Assembly: GCA_947501695.1 (NCBI GenBank)
Contig: CANMWO010000003.1
Location: 149,001-213,000 of the forward strand
DNA from: an uncultured Sphingomonadaceae bacterium
Lineage (GTDB): Bacteria > Pseudomonadota > Alphaproteobacteria > Sphingomonadales > Sphingomonadaceae
DNA: 64,000 nt
Direction of reading: 5' to 3'
A program made the position numbers and the translations under genes. Shown piece after piece: positions 58,823 through 64,000 of this stretch. How positions within the stretch are numbered: position 1 is the first letter of the stretch; every line of letters begins with the position of its first letter. A model generated the notes under the pieces. That model was given only the letters and a program-made list of their open reading frames with translations, was not told where the DNA came from and ran no database searches.

Positions 58823-59497
58823 TCAGATTTTCCCGGCTGCTTCCTTGTTTTTGGCAGCGACGGCGTCGAGGTATATTTTACTTAACCGCACATGATTGTA
58901 TCTGAGACAATATCTCTCGGTATGTCCGCATCGAAACGTCAATGTGATAGCACTGCTGGCGTTCGACCATGCTGATTTGGATGACTCGAATACAGCTCCA
59001 GCTCTTGTCTGGAATGGTTGCTTAGTGGTTTTGGGAACTCCGTATTTACCGTTGAGGGCCTCGAGAACACCTTGATAATATTCTGTGTTCGCTCGGAAGC
59101 TTATCTCAAACAATCGATAAGTAGCGCCATCCTTGATGAATTCGAACACCGGCGGCCCTTTCCCACTCCCTAAATCTACCCAATGCTCGCTCGGAGACAT
59201 GTAAGCCATATTTTCATATCTAGAGAACCACTGGCACGAGATCACGCCATGATCTTTGTCGGCAGCCCTTGGGTCGATGAAAACACCTCGTGGAAGCTTG
59301 TCATTGTCACACCATGTTTGCAAATCGGTCATGCCGGTATCATTAATGATTGGTTCGGCTCTGAATTGCTCAAGAGTGATCCCAAGTTTAATTGATCTCA
59401 TCGAATATACGCCATCTTCTGCGATAGCGGGTGATATGGCAAAAAAAGTGCAATTAATTGCAACTGCCACGGCTAGTTTAGTCAAAGTGTTTTTCAT
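58823..59497 (-). CDS. Exported protein of unknown function
   Basis: A 224-residue protein with a Sec-type signal peptide (residues 1-26, ending SPAIA). The mature part contains four cysteines (TWCDND, ISCQWF, FRCGHT, RYCLRY) that could form two disulfides, and the segments SIKLGITLEQF and FEISFRANTEYYQGVLEALNGKYGVP, a pattern seen in small periplasmic proteins of unknown role. It is the first gene of the AT-richer island and is divergent from the XRE regulator. Confidence 0.65.
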   Translation of the reverse strand: MKNTLTKLAVAVAINCTFFAISPAIAEDGVYSMRSIKLGITLEQFRAEPIINDTGMTDLQTWCDNDKLPRGVFIDPRAADKDHGVISCQWFSRYENMAYMSPSEHWVDLGSGKGPPVFEFIKDGATYRLFEISFRANTEYYQGVLEALNGKYGVPKTTKQPFQTRAGAVFESSKSAWSNASSAITLTFRCGHTERYCLRYNHVRLSKIYLDAVAAKNKEAAGKI

Positions 59498-59544
59498 AAG
59501 GCCCCCGTTAGATATAACTCAATCAACACCAAAATGGGTCGTAA

Positions 59545-59832
59545 ATGCCGTGGCCTTATATGCGCTTTAAATTCATTTGTCATGAGGTGAAGCGAGTATC
59601 TGGAAAAAATGATTTAGACGGCATTCTGATCGATATTGGTCAGGCTATTCGCGTTGAACGAAAACGGGCAAACTTATCTCAAGAATCGCTGGCCCATCAA
59701 GCTGGAATTGACCGGTCCCACATGGGGCGTATTGAGCGTGGTGAGAGAAACGTCACGTTGATAAACGTTCATCGAATTGCGGCCGCACTCAATTTAAAGA
59801 TATCCGAACTAACTTCAAAAGCAGGCCTTTGA
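59545..59832 (+). CDS. XRE-family (Cro/C1-type) transcriptional regulator
   Basis: A small DNA-binding protein (95 residues from this start). The helix-turn-helix covers IGQAIRVERKRANLSQESLAHQAGIDRSHMGRIERGERNVTLINVHRIAAAL. The start is uncertain; an ATG at 59560 and a GTG at 59587 are also in frame and none has a clear ribosome site. It is on the opposite strand from the surrounding island genes and ends 23 bp from the convergent reverse transcriptase gene. A regulator next to a reverse transcriptase and exported protein fits control of an island-borne function. Confidence 0.8.
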   Translation: MPWPYMRFKFICHEVKRVSGKNDLDGILIDIGQAIRVERKRANLSQESLAHQAGIDRSHMGRIERGERNVTLINVHRIAAALNLKISELTSKAGL

Positions 59833-59855
59833 GTTGATCCTATTTTTCTATCTAA

Positions 59856-61190
59856 CTAAGGAAACGATTTGAGCGGCGGCGCATGCTTTAAGCTTAGAAT
59901 CGTTCCATGCTCACTAATGAGAATCAAGGCCTCACTTTGCAACGCATAGATTTGCTCGTGTGTTGGTTGCCAAACCGAATGACCTTTAATCCAATTGTCC
60001 ACATAGCTCTCAATCCGTTGTGTCTTTTTCTCAAACGTTTTTCCTTCAAGATCATCGAGCATTCGAAATATATTGTAACGAAAGTTGTTCTTTGCTTCCT
60101 TGTCGGGAAAAACCATACAATCATCTGGATACAGATCACCAGAATGGAAAAATCGATAGTTGAGAAAACTCATGCCCTTGCGGACATCGTAGATACCAAA
60201 TTTCTTGAAAGTGAGCGGTCCGGCTGTGTGGTTTGTAAATTGGTCCTTGATGGCCTTTGCGACCTTCTCGAGCCCGGCGAGGGAGCAAGCCCCTATCGCA
60301 ACGTCATCAACGCACGATAATCCCTCTTGATCGCTCCCCAAAAGGGGGGCGACTTGCCCTTCGATAAAGCTGCCCGCTAAAATGCCGGACGCCGTCGCGC
60401 CTGGAGGCAAACCTAACCGGACCGCACTTTCTGCCGTCGCATCTGGTATGTCTTTCATATGAACGTATGAATTCCAGAATACTCCAGTTTTCAACATCTC
60501 CTTTGGCAGGTTAGTGCCTTGGAGATGCCCAAGCCCTATCGAGGGGTAACAGTTTTCCAGATCGAAAATCAGCCAATAGCGATATCCGTTCTCAACAAGA
60601 TTTTTGATTTTTAACGCTGCTCGGTTTCGACCCTTATTAAGGCGATTGAAATCTATAAGGCTGCGCTGACCTGTAGCTTTTAAAATATTGCATAGAATGT
60701 GATCCGAAGCTCTCAAATTTGAGCACGGCGACAAAACATAACGCTTTTTACTGGCAGACTTATGTTGCACTTTAATTTTGGCCGACCCGCCTGTTCCTTT
60801 TAAGGAATTAATTTGGTTCGCCTTTTTTTCAAGGGCCGCTAAATTCAGCTGCGCTGGACTGAGTTTCGAGCCCTCGCGATCAGCGATTACCTTGAGGGTT
60901 GCTACTATCCGGGTTGAAAAGCTGGCAAAGTATCGCTGAGATATGTTTCGAGCCTTTTTGTCGTTTCCGGATTTCGCTGCTTTTTGGATTCTGCACAAAA
61001 CTTTCATAGATTGGTTGAAGTGGGTGCTTATCGTACAGAATACCGCATCGTCCAATTCCGCTACCTTTTTGATCTTTACGAGTAGTTTCTCATAATCGCT
61101 TAAGATTTGTGTGATTGAAAAGCGCTCCTGTTTCGCTCCTGCTTTTCTGATTTTGTCCAGGCAGGTGTTGTGTAAGATAATCGATGACAA
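59856..61190 (-). CDS. Divergent reverse transcriptase
   Basis: A 444-residue protein. Residues 150-350 show the order of reverse-transcriptase motifs: RYVLSPCSNLRASDHILCNIL and GRNRAALKIKN (finger motifs 1-2), motif A FDLENCYPSI with Asp210, motif B GLPPGATASGILAG (260-273), motif C CVDD (293-296) with the two catalytic Asp, TFKKFGI (motif D region), and FLNYRF (342-347, the FLGY-like motif E). The motif C first residue is Cys rather than Tyr. The N-terminal 150 residues are lysine-rich and helical, and there is no maturase or endonuclease domain, so it is not a typical group II intron protein. I see no msr/msd retron RNA signature nearby. Located on an integrative island, a defence-type role is possible but not shown. 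Confidence 0.75.
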   Translation of the reverse strand: MSSIILHNTCLDKIRKAGAKQERFSITQILSDYEKLLVKIKKVAELDDAVFCTISTHFNQSMKVLCRIQKAAKSGNDKKARNISQRYFASFSTRIVATLKVIADREGSKLSPAQLNLAALEKKANQINSLKGTGGSAKIKVQHKSASKKRYVLSPCSNLRASDHILCNILKATGQRSLIDFNRLNKGRNRAALKIKNLVENGYRYWLIFDLENCYPSIGLGHLQGTNLPKEMLKTGVFWNSYVHMKDIPDATAESAVRLGLPPGATASGILAGSFIEGQVAPLLGSDQEGLSCVDDVAIGACSLAGLEKVAKAIKDQFTNHTAGPLTFKKFGIYDVRKGMSFLNYRFFHSGDLYPDDCMVFPDKEAKNNFRYNIFRMLDDLEGKTFEKKTQRIESYVDNWIKGHSVWQPTHEQIYALQSEALILISEHGTILSLKHAPPLKSFP

Positions 61191-61343
61191 TTTAACTCTC
61201 CCTGGTCAAAATGGCGAGCGCAAGATTCTCAATGCTGGCTGGATTACCGCCGGCGTATTGATGTTAATTGCATTAATGTTGGTAGCTGGGTCCCGTTGAT
61301 GTCGTTGCTGGCATTAGCGTGCAACGATGCGATCAATTCGAAC

Positions 61344-61541
61344 TCAATATTCAGAAGTTGATAAATGCGTATTATCCAAGAGCCATTGCTCTAGGTCCGC
61401 AAGTTTATACAAAACCCGTTTTGTGCCTGATTTGATAAATTGCGGCCCATCTCCTCGCATACGCATCTTGGCGAGCGTTGATTCAGACAGGTGAAGAAAT
61501 TCCGCAGCCTGCTTGGGTCGTAGATACTTGGTCGGAGACAT
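61344..61541 (-). CDS. AlpA-like helix-turn-helix protein (excisionase type)
   Basis: A 65-residue MerR-like winged-helix protein: YLRPKQAAEFLHLSESTLAKMRMRGDGPQFIKSGTKRVLYKLADLEQWL. This is the standard form of phage/island excisionase or AlpA regulators. It lies on the island near the integrase gene on the same strand and probably directs excision or integrase expression. Confidence 0.85.
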   Translation of the reverse strand: MSPTKYLRPKQAAEFLHLSESTLAKMRMRGDGPQFIKSGTKRVLYKLADLEQWLLDNTHLSTSEY

Positions 61542-61607
61542 TTATGATTCCTTTGATTGCTGCTTCTGCGACAATCATTCCGGTTCGGGCAGGGAAATAC
61601 TATGCCT

Positions 61608-62216
61608 TCAATTCAACAGTTGCTTACCCGATTTTGATTTTGTAGTCTGAAAGTCGCCGATAGGGCGGATAAGAGGATAATAATCTTTTGCGAATTTTTC
61701 TGATCCTATTTCGCGTTTTACCTTATGATAGGATTTTCTGACTTGGTCTATATCGGCCTCAGCTGTCGCACCTACCAGCAATTCACAAGCTCTCTCGAAT
61801 GCAGCAAAGCCCTTCAGAACTTTCCCGTTGCCGTCCTTTTCTTCACGCGCATCTAGAACTACCAAATAGCGGGCCAAATGATTTTGTTGGTTTCTAAAAA
61901 ATGCATTGGAGTTGCCATACTTACCTTTGCCCAGCACTATTCCTTTTCCAGTGTAGGATTGTTCGATCATTTCCGAGATGCCTTGTAAAACCCAGTCAGG
62001 AAAGAAATAGCGTTTTGTGAGCAAATGACTGTCGTCAGAATGAGGAAATGTCTTCGTCAAATATAAGCAGTAAGATATAGCGTCACGAAGCGCCACGGCA
62101 TGCCCGCTATCGTAAAAAAACTTGAACGCCGCCAAAGTTTCTCCAGGCCTGATCAGCCCCCCTTTGGAATCACCTACGTTTAAAAAATGCTCGTTTGTTT
62201 CTTTTTTGCCGATCAC
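61608..62216 (-). CDS. Island protein of unknown function
   Basis: A 202-residue protein with no signal peptide or membrane segment and no family I recognise. It has a helical N-terminal half (ALRDAISYCLYLTKTFPHSDDSHLLTKRYFFPDWVLQGISEMIEQSY) and a basic C-terminal half (QVRKSYHKVKREIGSEKFAKDYYPLIRP). It is on the integrase strand, between the integrase and excisionase-like genes, so it is probably part of the island core rather than cargo, though a defence-related function cannot be excluded. Confidence 0.6.
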   Translation of the reverse strand: MIGKKETNEHFLNVGDSKGGLIRPGETLAAFKFFYDSGHAVALRDAISYCLYLTKTFPHSDDSHLLTKRYFFPDWVLQGISEMIEQSYTGKGIVLGKGKYGNSNAFFRNQQNHLARYLVVLDAREEKDGNGKVLKGFAAFERACELLVGATAEADIDQVRKSYHKVKREIGSEKFAKDYYPLIRPIGDFQTTKSKSGKQLLN

Positions 62217-62323
62217 ATTATCACCTAGATTTTGCTACCCTCTCACTGCCATGCATGAAGCTTTCCGAAGCAATGGCTCAAACGTTTGCAGTTCACAAAC
62301 AATTACAGCCAATCTCTTTGCCA

Positions 62324-64000
62324 TCATTCAGACAGTATATTGGGCAAGCTGATAGGAACCTTCATTGCCGATATAGCTTCTGCCTTTAGTTCGATATTTG
62401 GTCCTACTCCATAAATAGAGCTTACTTTTCCATCGCTGTGTCCCATGACGGCATCTATTAAATATTGGGGCTGAGAGGCATTTCGAAATGCATCTTCCGC
62501 CCCATGCCGAAAGCTGTGGAACGTCAACGCTGGATCTTTCAGACCAACTCGGTCCATAATTCTTGTAAATTTTTTCGAAAATTCTGTGGAGGCTTGACCG
62601 TCAACGCCGAACTTCACTTCTGAAAAAAGGCGCCTAGACGAATGCTTCCAGTGCTGCCTTCTTTTAACAAAGTCCAGAAAACCCAAATCGATCAAATCTT
62701 GGTGTAACGGAATTTGCCTTACACCTGCCTCTGTTTTAACGTGTTTTTTATCACCGGAGCCTGACTTCTCGTTGATGTCCAAATGAGAAGTTCCGCTTTC
62801 AAACTTGACGTCTGAAACATGCAACTGGACCAGTTCGCCCAGCCTTGCACCTGTGTAATAACCCAAAATTGGTATCCAATATTGTGCATCTTTATAGATT
62901 TCTTTACCCGGTTCAAATCGGCGACCTTTTGATTTGCAGCCTATGAACATTGGCGATTGGAACAAAGTCAAAAGCTCTTTTTCCACAAATGGGCGACGAG
63001 TTTTCAAGCCCTTCGGCAGCTTTTCAGTAATCCATTTTACATCATCAGCTGGATTAATGGCTATTAAACCTTCTTCAGATTTAGCCCATCTGAAAAATGC
63101 TTTAGCTGGCTCATAAATCAAACGAGCTGTTTTGTTTTTAATCCGAGCGAATTTATTGGAGGTCAGTTTTTCAAAAAAACTCAACGACTTACCTTGGCCG
63201 TGCTTTTTACGGAGCATTAATAGCTTGTCGCGAAAGTCGCGGATTTGGCTGGAAGTGACACTGTTAAGCGATGTGTCAGAGCCTAAGAATTCCTGAAGAT
63301 AACCCAATTGCCAAGTTCGAGCCTTGTGAGTTTTCGCTATCCAAGAACTTTCTTTCACAGCCAGATAAGATGCGACCGCTTGCCCAACTTTTGGTCCGGC
63401 TGCCTCATTCTTGTGCTTTGAACACGAACCGCTGTGAGTGACATCACCATTTACGTGATTAAACAGAGAGTCTTTCGGTTGATATTCGCTAAGCGGATCC
63501 CGAACTCTTTCAATAAAATAGCGCTCGTTCTCAATCAAAACTCGAGCAAAGCCATTGAGCAACCGCATTTGTCCTTCTTTCGATAGACCCTTGAATTGCG
63601 CGCCGTGCCGATCGAGATATTGGTCAGCAAGTTTGGAAATACTTTTTTCAAAGTCGTTTAATTCAACCTGGTTTTCCAGACAGCTGATGCGATCCCGTGA
63701 AAAGCCGATCTGTTCGCGTCGTTCCAGATCAGGCCAATCAGTGCGCGGCAGGAATGGGCCAGTTTGATCTGCTAATAACTGGATATCTGAGAAACACGTA
63801 CGAACCAGTTTTCGGGCTTCTTTAGGACTTATATAAACATCTTGCTCAATCACGACAAAAACCTCCTGCAGTCTTCCTGAAATCTTCGCCGCAAACCGCT
63901 GAGCTAAAATACTAGAGTAAGTTCCAAGTGACTTGGAAACTTCCGATCGCTCAATACGCAGTCGCAACCGATCCGGCACTCGCATACGCAAATGATAGAT
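62324..64000 (-). CDS. Tyrosine integrase of the island (5' end outside the window)
   Basis: A phage-type tyrosine recombinase, at least 559 residues. The reading frame stays open to the window edge (reading IYHLRMRVPDRLR), and integrases of this type usually begin a few residues before an RRVP-like segment, so the true start lies beyond 64000. The catalytic domain shows Arg in YYTGARLGEL, His-x2-Arg in FHSFRHG, GHS and the nucleophile Tyr in SSIYG, all in normal order. The N-terminal part is long and probably holds arm-binding and core-binding domains. It identifies the 58.8-64 kb region as an integrative element extending past the window. Confidence 0.9.
   Translation of the reverse strand: MYHLRMRVPDRLRLRIERSEVSKSLGTYSSILAQRFAAKISGRLQEVFVVIEQDVYISPKEARKLVRTCFSDIQLLADQTGPFLPRTDWPDLERREQIGFSRDRISCLENQVELNDFEKSISKLADQYLDRHGAQFKGLSKEGQMRLLNGFARVLIENERYFIERVRDPLSEYQPKDSLFNHVNGDVTHSGSCSKHKNEAAGPKVGQAVASYLAVKESSWIAKTHKARTWQLGYLQEFLGSDTSLNSVTSSQIRDFRDKLLMLRKKHGQGKSLSFFEKLTSNKFARIKNKTARLIYEPAKAFFRWAKSEEGLIAINPADDVKWITEKLPKGLKTRRPFVEKELLTLFQSPMFIGCKSKGRRFEPGKEIYKDAQYWIPILGYYTGARLGELVQLHVSDVKFESGTSHLDINEKSGSGDKKHVKTEAGVRQIPLHQDLIDLGFLDFVKRRQHWKHSSRRLFSEVKFGVDGQASTEFSKKFTRIMDRVGLKDPALTFHSFRHGAEDAFRNASQPQYLIDAVMGHSDGKVSSIYGVGPNIELKAEAISAMKVPISLPNILSE

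Noticed and set aside
59856-61190. Group II intron maturase or retron
   Set aside because: There is no maturase or endonuclease domain, no intron RNA ends, and no visible msr/msd inverted repeat next to the gene.

Overview
The window looks like a chromosome segment of a sphingomonad (Alphaproteobacteria, Sphingomonadales; my guess is near Sphingopyxis/Sphingorhabdus/Parasphingorhabdus). This rests on the density of TonB-dependent receptors with QNETIVVTARK-like starts, acyl-CoA catabolic genes and P450s, an RcnB-type protein, and a C/G-rich REP pair of the sphingomonad kind. No rRNA or tRNA gene was seen.

Layout. (1) 0.2-1.4 kb: an HxlR regulator divergent from a 4-oxalocrotonate-tautomerase-like enzyme, with a phased operator-like array between them. 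(2) 1.6-9.1 kb, minus strand: TonB receptor, TetR regulator, N-acyl-D-amino-acid-deacylase-like amidohydrolase, MFS transporter and acyl-CoA synthetase, which reads as uptake, deacylation and CoA activation of an acylated compound. (3) 9.4-10.1 kb: a minimal tyrosine recombinase between copies of a dispersed palindromic repeat. (4) 10.2-17.5 kb: LysR regulator and a probable operon of SnoaL-like proteins, a DODA/LigB-type dioxygenase, a double-CDGSH/glutamate-synthase-like flavoprotein and a Rieske/ThDP-enzyme fusion. (5) 17.8-19.6 kb: a membrane-anchored alpha/beta hydrolase and a MarR regulator. (6) 19.7-46.9 kb: a large CoA-ester catabolic region with two adjacent acyl-CoA dehydrogenase pairs, three enoyl-CoA hydratases, thiolase, SDRs, aldehyde dehydrogenase, P450, acyl-CoA synthetase, molybdopterin oxidoreductase, nitrilase, alkylsulfatase-like hydrolase and TetR. 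Housekeeping or remnant genes (purU, pgl, gspH-gspI, rcnB-like) are interspersed. Four promoters here share a TTAA-N2-G-N2-C-N2-TTAA palindrome and may form one regulon. (7) 46.9-58.3 kb: accessory genes, singly or in small groups, separated by the palindromic repeat: lipoprotein, unknown protein, MarR-P450-TonB receptor-SnoaL unit, serine hydrolase, serine recombinase with an unknown protein, methyltransferase. (8) 58.8-64.0 kb: an AT-richer integrative island with a phage-type integrase running off the window, AlpA-like excisionase, XRE regulator, divergent reverse transcriptase and unknown proteins.

The main candidates for undescribed biology are: the repeat family (14 loci, a two-hairpin unit of about 69 bp, delimiting accessory genes) together with the recombinase it flanks; the double-CDGSH flavoprotein and Rieske-ThDP enzyme pair; and the divergent reverse transcriptase on the island. 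All functional statements are from reading the sequence; no database search was run.
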